Positions 8,876 through 16,880 of a stretch of DNA of 64,000 nt are shown here, piece after piece (the stretch's first letter is position 1; each line of letters starts with the position of its first letter). Source of the stretch: Streptomyces misionensis (GTDB lineage Bacteria > Actinomycetota > Actinomycetes > Streptomycetales > Streptomycetaceae). Made by a program: the position numbers and the translations under genes. The DNA lies in contig NZ_FNTD01000004.1 in NCBI RefSeq assembly GCF_900104815.1, forward strand, positions 7,935,001 through 7,999,000, given 5' to 3'. The notes under the pieces were generated by a model. That model was not told where the DNA came from. It worked only from the letters and a program-made list of their open reading frames with translations, and did no database searches.

Positions 8876-11332
8876 ATGGAGCGCCGCACGTTCCTGACCG
8901 GATCCATGTCTGTCGCCGGCGCCGCCGCCCTGACCGGCACCGCCGCACCCGCGCAGGCCGTCCCGTCCCCGAGCCCGGTCGCCGCCGCCGGTCCCCACTA
9001 CACCGCCAACCGCGCCCCGTTGCGGCAGGATCCGTTCCTGCGGCTGCCGCCCGGCAGCATCACCCCGAAGGGCTGGCTGCGCACCCAGCTCGACCTCCAG
9101 CTCGACGGCCTGAACGGGCGCATGCCCGAGGTGTCCGACTACCTGGACGACAGGACCAGCGGGTGGGCCGTCCCGGAGCGGGACGGCTGGGAGGAACTCC
9201 CCTACTGGCTCAGAGGGTTCGGCGACCTGGGCTACGTCACCCAGGACAGCCGTACCCTCGACCTCACCCGCACCTGGATCGACCGCATCCTCGCCACCCG
9301 GCAGCCCGACGGCTTCTTCGGCCCCTCCGGCCTGCGCACCTCCCTCGACGGCGGACCCGACTTCTGGCCCCACATGCCGGTCCTGGACGCGCTGCGCACC
9401 TGGCACGAGTACAGCGGCGACGACCGCGTCGTACCGGCTCTGACCGGCTGGTTGACGTACCTCCACGCCCAGCCCGGCACACTCTTCGGGCGCGGCTGGG
9501 GCTCGGCACGCGTCGGAGACACCATCGACACCGCCTACTGGCTCTACAACCGCACGGGCGACGACTGGCTGCTGGACCTGGTCCGCACGATGCACACCCA
9601 CAGCGCCGACTACACCCACACGATCCCGACCTGGCACAACGTCAACCTCGCCCAGGGCTTCCGCGAACCCGCGCAGTACGGCGTCCTCGCCGGCGACCCC
9701 GCGTTCCTCGCGGCCACGCACCGGGTCTACGACACCGTCATGGGCAGCTACGGGCAGTTCCCCGGCGGTGGCTTCGCCGCGGACGAGAACGCACGCCCCG
9801 GCTACCACGACCCGCGCCAGGGGTTCGAGACATGCGGAATCGTCGAGTACATGCACAGCCACCAGATACTCACCCGTATCACCGGTGACACCCTGTGGGC
9901 CGACCGCTGCGAGGACCTGGCCGTCAACACGCTGCCGGCCGCCTTCGACCCACGGCAGAAGGGCACCCACTACGTGACGGCGGCCAACAGCATCCAACTC
10001 GACAACGTTGCCAAGTCACACGGCCAGTTCAACAACTCCTTCGCCATGCAGGCGTACATGCCCGGCATCCACCAGTACCGCTGCTGCCCCCACAACTACG
10101 GCATGGGATGGCCCTACTACGCCGAGGAGATGTGGCTCGCGAGCGTCGACGGCGGACTGTGCGCCTCCCTGTACGCCGAGTCCTCCGTGCGGGCCAGGGT
10201 GGGTGACGGCACGACGGTCACCGTGACCGAGCGCACCGACTACCCCTTCGACGACACCGTCACGCTGACGGTGTCCACCCCGCGTGCGGTCGACTTCCCG
10301 CTCTATCTGCGGGTACCGGGCTGGTGCGAGGAGCCCTCGGTCCGGCTGGGCGGGCGTCCGGTACCCGTCCGGCGCAGCGGCGGCCACCTCGTTCTCCACC
10401 GCCGTTGGCACGACCGCGACCAGATCGTGCTGCGGCTGCCGATGCGTACGACGGTGCGCACCTGGGGTGCCAACGGGGACTCGGTCTCCGTCCACCACGG
10501 TCCCGTCACCTACTCCCTGCGCATCGAGGAGAAGTGGCAGCGGTCCGGCGGCAGCGGCGCATGGCCGGAGTACGAGGTGCGCCCCGCCTCGCCGTGGAAC
10601 TACGCACTGGAAGTGGACCAGCAGGCACCCGCGCGGTCCTTCACCGTGGAACGCACCCGCGCCCGCGCCGCCGACCCCTTCACCCATTCCGGCACTCCGG
10701 TGGTGATGCGGGCCAAGGGCCGGCGTCTGACCGGCTGGGTGAGCGACGACCAGGACGTCGTGGCTCCGCTGCAGCAGAGCCCGGCGCGTACCACGGAACC
10801 GGTCGAACACCTCACGCTCGTCCCGGCGGCCGCCGCACGGCTGCGCATCACGTCCTTCCCGACCGCCTCCGCGGCCGGGAAGGCACTCCCGTGGGCGGCG
10901 GTGACCGCCTCCTTCAGCGGCGTCGACAGTCCTCAGGCGCTGCTCATGAACGCCGTCGCCGAGCCGTCGAGCTCCTACGACCAGACGATTCCGCGCTTCA
11001 CGTGGTGGGACCACACCGGCACCGAGGAGTGGATCCAGTACAGCTACGCCGAACCCGTCCGTGTCAACGCGGTGTCGGTGTACTGGTACGACGACTCCGG
11101 CCACGGTGCCTGCCGCGTCCCCGACTCCTGGCGGCTGGAGTACCTCTCCACGGACGGCCGGTGGCACCCCGTGGACGGCGCCACCGGCTACGGCGTCGCC
11201 GCCGACCGGTTCAACCAGCTCTCCTTCCCCACCCTCACGACCACGGCACTGCGCATCACCGCGCGGCTGCGCGCCGGGTTCTCCGGCGGCGTGCTGGCCT
11301 GGCGCACCCAGCCGGACGGCCCGCGCGCCTGA
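8876..11332 (+). CDS. GH127-family beta-L-arabinofuranosidase, Tat-exported
   Basis: 818 residues, ATG with CAGGAGGGA upstream. The N-terminus MERRTFLTGSMSVAGAAALTG is a short Tat-like signal ending near AQA. The body is DUF1680/GH127: an alpha/alpha barrel with PYWLRGFGDLGYV and TRQPDGFFGP. The metal and catalytic residues of the family are visible as Glu318 and Cys320 (FETCG) and Cys403-Cys404 (RCCPHN), matching the Zn-bound Glu/Cys3 site known from the bifidobacterial HypBA1 enzyme, in which one cysteine is the nucleophile. The last 150 residues resemble a discoidin-like sugar-binding domain (VNAVSVYWYDDSGHG...). It would cleave terminal beta-L-Araf units outside the cell. Confidence 0.9.
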   Translation: MERRTFLTGSMSVAGAAALTGTAAPAQAVPSPSPVAAAGPHYTANRAPLRQDPFLRLPPGSITPKGWLRTQLDLQLDGLNGRMPEVSDYLDDRTSGWAVPERDGWEELPYWLRGFGDLGYVTQDSRTLDLTRTWIDRILATRQPDGFFGPSGLRTSLDGGPDFWPHMPVLDALRTWHEYSGDDRVVPALTGWLTYLHAQPGTLFGRGWGSARVGDTIDTAYWLYNRTGDDWLLDLVRTMHTHSADYTHTIPTWHNVNLAQGFREPAQYGVLAGDPAFLAATHRVYDTVMGSYGQFPGGGFAADENARPGYHDPRQGFETCGIVEYMHSHQILTRITGDTLWADRCEDLAVNTLPAAFDPRQKGTHYVTAANSIQLDNVAKSHGQFNNSFAMQAYMPGIHQYRCCPHNYGMGWPYYAEEMWLASVDGGLCASLYAESSVRARVGDGTTVTVTERTDYPFDDTVTLTVSTPRAVDFPLYLRVPGWCEEPSVRLGGRPVPVRRSGGHLVLHRRWHDRDQIVLRLPMRTTVRTWGANGDSVSVHHGPVTYSLRIEEKWQRSGGSGAWPEYEVRPASPWNYALEVDQQAPARSFTVERTRARAADPFTHSGTPVVMRAKGRRLTGWVSDDQDVVAPLQQSPARTTEPVEHLTLVPAAAARLRITSFPTASAAGKALPWAAVTASFSGVDSPQALLMNAVAEPSSSYDQTIPRFTWWDHTGTEEWIQYSYAEPVRVNAVSVYWYDDSGHGACRVPDSWRLEYLSTDGRWHPVDGATGYGVAADRFNQLSFPTLTTTALRITARLRAGFSGGVLAWRTQPDGPRA

Positions 11333-11420
11333 CGGCCGGCCGAACCCACCGGGTCTGCGAACGGCGCCGTGAAGGCGCCGGGCGGACCGACGCATCACTC
11401 CAACGAAAGGTGAGAACGCC

Positions 11421-14060
11421 TTGAGTCCCGGAAGACACCCCATGGCACTCCTGCGCAGACTGGCGGCCGCGGCTCCGCTGCTGCTCGCCGGCGCACTCCT
11501 CGCGCCGGCCTCCCCCGCCCACGCCGAACCGGCGAGCGAGGCGGCGTCCACCGTCACCCCGCAGGGACTGCGCAGCGACTGCTACCTCAGCTCCGACAGC
11601 ACGTCGCTGGACTTCGCCACCTACGGCAGCACCGGCGTCCAGCACTCCCTCAACGTCAAGGACCTCCTGCCGACGCTGCGCGACTGCGCCGGGTCCACCC
11701 TGAACGACGCCGTGCACTGGACGGGCATGCTGGACGTACCCACCGGTGGTTCCTACACGTTCTACATCAAGGGCGACAACGGCTTCCGCATGTCGCTCGA
11801 CGGGACGAGCGTCATCGACCACTGGACGACCGACTGGGACGTGCAGACCACGTCGCAGCCGATCACGCTGACGGCCGGCATGCACCAGCTGTCCTTCGAC
11901 TACAACCAGGGCAACGGCGGAGCGTACATCCAGACCGAGTGGTCGGGCCCGGGAATCGACCGGCAGCCCGTCCCCGACTCCGCCCTGCACCAGCCGGCCG
12001 GCTTCGCGCCCCTCGACCTGCACAGCACCGTGGACTCCACCGGGCGGAAGGCGGTCGTCCAGCTGCCCGCCGCGGTGGGCTCCGTACCGGCGGACGTCAC
12101 GAAGCACGTCTCGGTGATCGCCGGTGGCCACCGCTGGAACCCGACCGTGACCACGGACCCCGCCGATCACTCCCAGCTGGTCCTCACCGCGGCGGCCTCG
12201 GACACCCCGGCGGCCATGAAGTCCCAGGTGCGCATCAGTTACGACGGCCAGGGCGGTCTGAACACCGCCACCGGCCCGCTGGACGTCTTCTCCAGCCTCG
12301 CGCAGAACAACTCCACCTGGTACTTCGCCACCAAGTGGGCCAAGGACGTCTCGCCGTCCAACGCGCTGCCCGACTACCCGCGTCCGCAGCAGACGCGCAG
12401 GCAGTGGGCCAACCTCAACGGCACCTGGCAGTTCCAGGGAACGACGCAGGACGCCCCGCTGCCCACGAGCGGACTGAGCGGCAAGATCCTCGTCCCCTAC
12501 CCGATGGAGGCGCCGCTGTCCGGCGTCGCCGAGCACCACGACTGGTCGCTGTACCAGCGCACGTTCAAGGTGCCGGCCTCCTGGCGGGTCGGGTCGGGCA
12601 ACCGTCTGCACCTGAACTTCGGGGCCGTCGACTACGAGGCCTGGGTGTACGTCAACGGCAAACAGGTGGCCCATCACACCGGCGGCTACCAGGCGTTCAC
12701 GGCGGACATCACGGACGCCGTCACGCGCCGCGGCGACCAGACCGTCATGTTGAAGGTCAAGGACCTCACCGACCCCTCCCAGCAGGCGACCGGCAAGCAG
12801 TCGCTCGACCCGAGCGGCATCTGGTACACCCCCACCTCGGGTATCTGGCAGACCGTCTGGATGGAGCCGGTTCCCGAGGAGAGCGTCGACTCGCTGGTCC
12901 TCACGCCCGACCTCAAGGACGACTCCCTGTCGGTCACCGTGCGCCCCAGCGCCGGGACGAAGTCCTCGGCCCGGGTGACCGCAACCGCGTTCGACGGCGG
13001 CGAACGCGTCGGTTCCGTCACCGGCGCGGCGGGCGTCCCGCTGCGGCTGCGCATTCCCCACCCCGAACTGTGGAGCCCGGACCACCCGTTCCTCTACGAC
13101 CTGAAGGTCACCCTGGCCGACGGCCGCTCGCACGACAGCGTGGGCTCCTACTTCGGCATGCGATCGATATCGGTCGCCCGGGTCGGCGGGGTGAACAAGA
13201 TCGAGCTCAACGGCAAGCCCACCTTCCTCCTGGCCACTCTGGACCAGGGCTTCTGGCCCGACGGCGTGTACACGGCCCCGACGGACGCCGCGCTCAAGTC
13301 CGACCTGCAACTGCACAAGCAGCTGGGCTTCAACGCGGTGCGCAAGCACATCAAGGTGGAACCCGCCCGCTGGTACTACTGGGCCGACAAGCTCGGGCTG
13401 ATGGTCTGGCAGGACATGCCCAGCCGCAACACCGACTCCGCCGGCGCCGCGAGCAACGCGGAGTTCGACAAGGAGGTCCACGAGATCGTGGACCAGCACA
13501 TCAGCAGTCCCTCCGTCGTCATGTGGACCATGATGAACGAGGGCTGGGGCGAACAGAGCAAGCAGTCCACCGGTGATCTCGCCGACTCGGTGAGGAAGCA
13601 GGACCCCTCGCGTCTGGTCGACGCGCACTCGGGCGTCAACTGCTGTGCCTCCAAGGGTGATTCCGGCCGCGGTGACGTCATCGACTTCCACCTCTACCAC
13701 GGACCGGCGAACCCGGCGCCCGACTCCACCCGTGCCGCCGTCGACGGAGAGCACGGCGGCTACTCGCTGACGATCCCCGGGCACATCGCCGGCGTCGCGG
13801 GCGGCCAGGACTACGGTGACGGCCCCACCGACATCGCGGAGATGACCAAGACCTACGTGGACAACACGAGTCAACTCCTCGCGAACGCGTCCACCACTCT
13901 GTCCGGCTCGGTCTTCACCCAGATCAGCGACGTCGAGGGTGAACTCAACGGTCTGGTGACCTACGACCGGGCGGTCCTGAAGGTCTATCCCGACCAGGTG
14001 AGGGAGATCAACCGCAAGGTCATCGCGGCCGGCGCCGCAGCCGGCGGCACGGCTCCCTGA
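11421..14060 (+). CDS. Secreted PA14 domain plus GH2-type glycoside hydrolase
   Basis: 879 residues with a Sec signal ending SPAHA. TTG 11421 is taken as start (AAAGG 10 bases upstream); ATG 11442 is a real alternative that keeps the signal peptide. Order: PA14 carbohydrate-binding module (about 48-185, with TGMLDVPTGGSYTFYIKGDNG), a linker domain, then GH2 sugar-binding jelly roll from about 325 (RRQWANLNGTWQF), immunoglobulin-like domain, and TIM barrel. The acid/base pair is visible as Asn706-Glu707 in WTMMNEGWG, and Glu777 in DGEHGG is the likely nucleophile. Known GH2 members include beta-galactosidases and beta-L-arabinopyranosidases; the substrate here is unknown but should be part of the same glycan. 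Followed by a strong terminator. Confidence 0.85.
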   Translation: MSPGRHPMALLRRLAAAAPLLLAGALLAPASPAHAEPASEAASTVTPQGLRSDCYLSSDSTSLDFATYGSTGVQHSLNVKDLLPTLRDCAGSTLNDAVHWTGMLDVPTGGSYTFYIKGDNGFRMSLDGTSVIDHWTTDWDVQTTSQPITLTAGMHQLSFDYNQGNGGAYIQTEWSGPGIDRQPVPDSALHQPAGFAPLDLHSTVDSTGRKAVVQLPAAVGSVPADVTKHVSVIAGGHRWNPTVTTDPADHSQLVLTAAASDTPAAMKSQVRISYDGQGGLNTATGPLDVFSSLAQNNSTWYFATKWAKDVSPSNALPDYPRPQQTRRQWANLNGTWQFQGTTQDAPLPTSGLSGKILVPYPMEAPLSGVAEHHDWSLYQRTFKVPASWRVGSGNRLHLNFGAVDYEAWVYVNGKQVAHHTGGYQAFTADITDAVTRRGDQTVMLKVKDLTDPSQQATGKQSLDPSGIWYTPTSGIWQTVWMEPVPEESVDSLVLTPDLKDDSLSVTVRPSAGTKSSARVTATAFDGGERVGSVTGAAGVPLRLRIPHPELWSPDHPFLYDLKVTLADGRSHDSVGSYFGMRSISVARVGGVNKIELNGKPTFLLATLDQGFWPDGVYTAPTDAALKSDLQLHKQLGFNAVRKHIKVEPARWYYWADKLGLMVWQDMPSRNTDSAGAASNAEFDKEVHEIVDQHISSPSVVMWTMMNEGWGEQSKQSTGDLADSVRKQDPSRLVDAHSGVNCCASKGDSGRGDVIDFHLYHGPANPAPDSTRAAVDGEHGGYSLTIPGHIAGVAGGQDYGDGPTDIAEMTKTYVDNTSQLLANASTTLSGSVFTQISDVEGELNGLVTYDRAVLKVYPDQVREINRKVIAAGAAAGGTAP

Positions 14061-14089
14061 CGGCGGTCCCGGTACCACACGGCGAGGCA

Positions 14090-14130
14090 GGGCCCTCTCG
14101 GGACCGGGGTGACCGGTCCCGAGAAGGCCC
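14090..14130 (+). terminator. Terminator after the sugar operon
   Basis: GGGCC, then a 12-base stem TCTCGGGACCGG with loop GGTGA and perfect complement, then GGCCC. It ends the rightward transcription unit and lies before the convergent LysR gene. Confidence 0.8.
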
Positions 14131-14216
14131 GCACCGAGCTTCATCGAGCAACTCGCCCACAGGTGAAGCAGGTTGGAGCGACCCGGTTCCGTGCGTCCGC
14201 TCCGGCGGGGCGGCGT

Positions 14217-15065
14217 TCACAGCGCCGTCGCCACGCGGACCAGACGCGCGACCGCCGTGGAGCGGCTGTGCGGGGGCCAGGCGATGACCGTCGTGACGCG
14301 CGGCGCGTCGACGACCGGCACGGCGGTCAGGCCCTCTCCCAGGCCGGCGCGGCCCGTCTCCGGGACGATCGCGCAGGCCCGGCCGAGGGCGATGAGCTGG
14401 GTGAGTTGGGTGTGGTCGCGCACCTGCGGACCGGGACCGTCCGGGAACGTGCCGTCGGCCCGGGGCCAGCGGGGCAGGGGCAGGTCCGGCAGACCGGCGA
14501 TCTCGGCGAGCCGCAACTCCGTGCGCGTGCCGAGCGGATGACCCGACGGGAGGATCACGACCTGGCCCTCGGTGTGCAGTTCCTCGGTGTCGAATCCGCC
14601 CGTGTCGTCGAACGGCCGGTGCAGCAGCGCCACATCGGCCCGGCCGTCGCGCAGCACCTGCGCCTGCTCGCCCGGCCCGCACAGGAGCACGTCCACGGCG
14701 ACCGCGCCGGGTTCGGCCGCGTAGGCGTCGAGGAGCTTGGCCAGCAGTTCACTGGAGGCGCCGGCCTTCGCGGCCAGGACCACGGCGGGGCGGCCGGTCC
14801 CGGCGAGGGCGGCCCGGCGGGTGCGCCGCTCGGCCGCCTCGACGGCGTCCAGCGCGGCCCGGGCCTCCCGCAGCAGCACCGCCCCTGCCCCGGTCAGCGT
14901 GACGCCCCGGGCGCCGCGCTCCAGGAGGGCGGCACCCAGGCGCCGTTCCAGTCCGGCGATCGCCCGCGACAGCGGGGGCTGGGCGATCCCGAGCCGCTGC
15001 GCGGCCCGGCCGAAGTGCAGTTCCTCGGCGACCGCCACGAAGTACCGCAGCTCACGTGTCTCCAC
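14217..15065 (-). CDS. LysR-family transcriptional regulator
   Basis: 282 residues, GTG start. The N-terminal winged helix is classic LysR (METRELRYFVAVAEELHFGRAAQRLGIAQPPLSRAI), followed by the effector domain with the strand VVLAAKAGASSELLAKLL. It is divergent from an SDR gene with a 104-base shared region holding a T-N11-A dyad at 15096-15112, so it very probably controls that oxidoreductase. The effector is unknown. Confidence 0.92.
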   Translation of the reverse strand: METRELRYFVAVAEELHFGRAAQRLGIAQPPLSRAIAGLERRLGAALLERGARGVTLTGAGAVLLREARAALDAVEAAERRTRRAALAGTGRPAVVLAAKAGASSELLAKLLDAYAAEPGAVAVDVLLCGPGEQAQVLRDGRADVALLHRPFDDTGGFDTEELHTEGQVVILPSGHPLGTRTELRLAEIAGLPDLPLPRWPRADGTFPDGPGPQVRDHTQLTQLIALGRACAIVPETGRAGLGEGLTAVPVVDAPRVTTVIAWPPHSRSTAVARLVRVATAL

Positions 15066-15095
15066 CCCGCCAGCCTAACCCGGCCGAGCAGGGGT

Positions 15096-15112
15096 GATAC
15101 CCGGCCGGTATC
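15096..15112. promoter_or_regulatory. LysR-type T-N11-A dyad
   Basis: GATACC-CGGCC-GGTATC, a 6-5-6 inverted repeat with the T (15098) and A (15110) spaced by 11 bases as in LysR boxes. It sits between the divergent LysR and SDR genes, 58 bases before the SDR ATG. Confidence 0.65.
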
Positions 15113-15169
15113 GCCGCCCACCCGATCGGTCTTGGACCCGCCGCGGGGTGCGGGAGAACCATCGGAGGC

Positions 15170-15946
15170 ATGAGCGAAACGAACGAGACGAACATCGTCG
15201 GCGAACAGATCGACGGACAGGCCGGTGACCGGAAGGTCGTGCTGGTGACCGGTGCCAACAAGGGCATCGGGTACGAGATCGCCGCCGGGCTGGGTGCCCT
15301 CGGCTGGAAGGTCGGGGTCGGTGCGCGGGACGAGGCGCGGCGCGAGGCCGCCGTGGCGAAGCTGCGCGCGGCCGGGCTCGACGCGTTCGGGGTGCCGCTG
15401 GACGTGACGGACGACGCGAGCGTGAGCGCGGCGGCCCGGTTGATCGAGGAGCGGGCCGGACGGCTCGACGTACTGGTCAACAACGCGGGCATCACCGGCG
15501 GCGGCCCGCAGGAACCCACCAAGGTCGATCCGGACCGGGTGCGGGCGGCCGTGGAGACCAACGTCATCGGCGTCATCCGCGTCACCAACGCCCTGCTGCC
15601 GCTGCTGTTGCGCTCCCCGTCGCCGCGCATTGTGAACGTCTCCAGCAGCGTCGGCTCCCTCACGCTGCAGAGCACGCCCGGCGCCGAGACAGGCCCGATC
15701 TCCGCAGCCTACGCGCCGTCGAAGACGTTCCTCAACGCCGTCACCGTGCAGTACGCCAAGGAGCTGGCCGACACGAACATCCTGATCAACGCCGTCTGCC
15801 CCGGCTACACGGCCACCGACCTCAACGCCTTCCAGGGGGTGCGCACGGCGCAGCAGGGCGCGGTCTCCGCGATCCGCCTGGCCACCGTCCCGGACGACGG
15901 CCCGACGGGCCGCTTCTTCTCCGACGAGGGCGAGATCCCCTGGTGA
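15170..15946 (+). CDS. Short-chain dehydrogenase/reductase
   Basis: 258 residues. It has the NAD(P)-binding loop VTGANKGIGYEIAAGL, the NNAGI motif and the active-site YAPSK with an upstream Ser (NVSSSVGSL), so the catalytic set is complete. It resembles carbonyl-reductase-like SDRs that end in RFFSDEGEIPW. Substrate unknown. Adjacent and divergent to LysR, its likely regulator. The last 36 bases of the gene, including the stop, are followed immediately by a diverged second copy (see the repeat entry). Confidence 0.9.
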   Translation: MSETNETNIVGEQIDGQAGDRKVVLVTGANKGIGYEIAAGLGALGWKVGVGARDEARREAAVAKLRAAGLDAFGVPLDVTDDASVSAAARLIEERAGRLDVLVNNAGITGGGPQEPTKVDPDRVRAAVETNVIGVIRVTNALLPLLLRSPSPRIVNVSSSVGSLTLQSTPGAETGPISAAYAPSKTFLNAVTVQYAKELADTNILINAVCPGYTATDLNAFQGVRTAQQGAVSAIRLATVPDDGPTGRFFSDEGEIPW

Positions 15947-15982
15947 CGCTTCTTCTCCGACGAGGTTGAGGTCCCCTCCCGA
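15911..15982 (+). repeat. 36-base tandem duplication across the SDR stop codon
   Basis: Bases 15911-15946 (encoding RFFSDEGEIPW and the stop) are repeated at 15947-15982, where they would encode RFFSDEVEVPS without a stop. The copies differ at only a few positions. The stop in the first copy makes the second copy non-coding. Confidence 0.85.
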
Positions 15983-16040
15983 CAGGCGCACGACCCGCCA
16001 CGTCTCGCGCGGCTAGACCCGCCGGCAGGGCGGGCCCGGC

Positions 16041-16103
16041 GCCGGTCGGGAAGGGGGGCGACGCCGGTCGGGAAGGGGGCGACGCCGGTCGGGACGGGGT
16101 CGG
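16041..16103. repeat. Three short tandem repeats of 21-22 bases
   Basis: The unit GCCGGTCGGGAAGGGGGCGAC begins at 16041, 16063 and 16084, the last copy partial and changed. It lies in the roughly 230-base gap between the SDR gene and the convergent response-regulator gene. No coding role seen. Confidence 0.8.
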
Positions 16104-16175
16104 CGCCCCGCGAGGAACCGCCCGGCCTGTTCCAGAGGAGAGGCCTGACGGGGACCGCTCGGCCCCGTCGGCGCC

Positions 16176-16880
16176 TCAGGGCTCGCGGTACTCCTGCTCC
16201 GGCCGCCCCGCCACCCCGTAGCGCAGGCGCATCCGCAGCGCGCCGCGGCCGACCATGTCGGCCAGATACCGCTGCGCGGTGGCGCGGGAGATGCCGACCA
16301 TCGCGGCGACCTCACCGGCGGACAGCGGCCCGGCCGCCTCCCGGACCGCGCGGAGCACCAGTTCCCGGGTCACGGTGTGCGCGGCGGTGGGGGTCCGGCG
16401 ACCGCCGTCCCCGCTCTCGCGCAGGGCGGCGAGCGCGTCGTCCAGAGTCCGCTGGTCCACGGTGTCCGCGTCGGTCAGCTGCCGGTAGCGCACATAGCCG
16501 CGCAGCCGCCGGCCCAGCTCGTCCGGCGGGAACGGCTTGATCAGATACGCCAGCGCGCCCGCCACCAGAGCCGAACGCACCGTACGCCCCTCGGCCGCCG
16601 CGCTGAGCACGAACGTGTCGCAGGGCAGCGCGCGCAGCAGCTCCAGCCCCGGCCGGTCCGGCAGGTACAGGTCCACGAGCGCGAGGTCGATCGGGGACTC
16701 GGCCCGCTCCAGGAGCGCGAGCGCCGCACCGGCCGAGTGCGCCGTGCCGGCGACCGCGCAGCCCGGCGTCTGCGCCACGACGTCGGCGTGCAGACCGGCG
16801 ACCCGGAAGTCGTCGTCGACGACCAGGACGGAGAGCGGCCGCCCCGGACCGGCGGACGCGGACGCAGGACCGGGGCTCAC
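16176..16880 (-). CDS. Response regulator, CitB/DcuR type
   Basis: 234 residues, GTG start with GGAG upstream, overlapping the kinase stop as GTGA. The receiver domain has VLVVDDDFRVAG, the phospho-acceptor Asp in LALVDLYLPDRPG and the conserved Lys in YLIKPFPP. The C-terminal helix-turn-helix (LSAGEVAAMVGISRATAQRYL) is the iclR-like type found in regulators of citrate and C4-dicarboxylate uptake. It pairs with the sensor kinase encoded just upstream and probably controls the divergent GntP-family permease. Confidence 0.92.
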   Translation of the reverse strand: MSPGPASASAGPGRPLSVLVVDDDFRVAGLHADVVAQTPGCAVAGTAHSAGAALALLERAESPIDLALVDLYLPDRPGLELLRALPCDTFVLSAAAEGRTVRSALVAGALAYLIKPFPPDELGRRLRGYVRYRQLTDADTVDQRTLDDALAALRESGDGGRRTPTAAHTVTRELVLRAVREAAGPLSAGEVAAMVGISRATAQRYLADMVGRGALRMRLRYGVAGRPEQEYREP

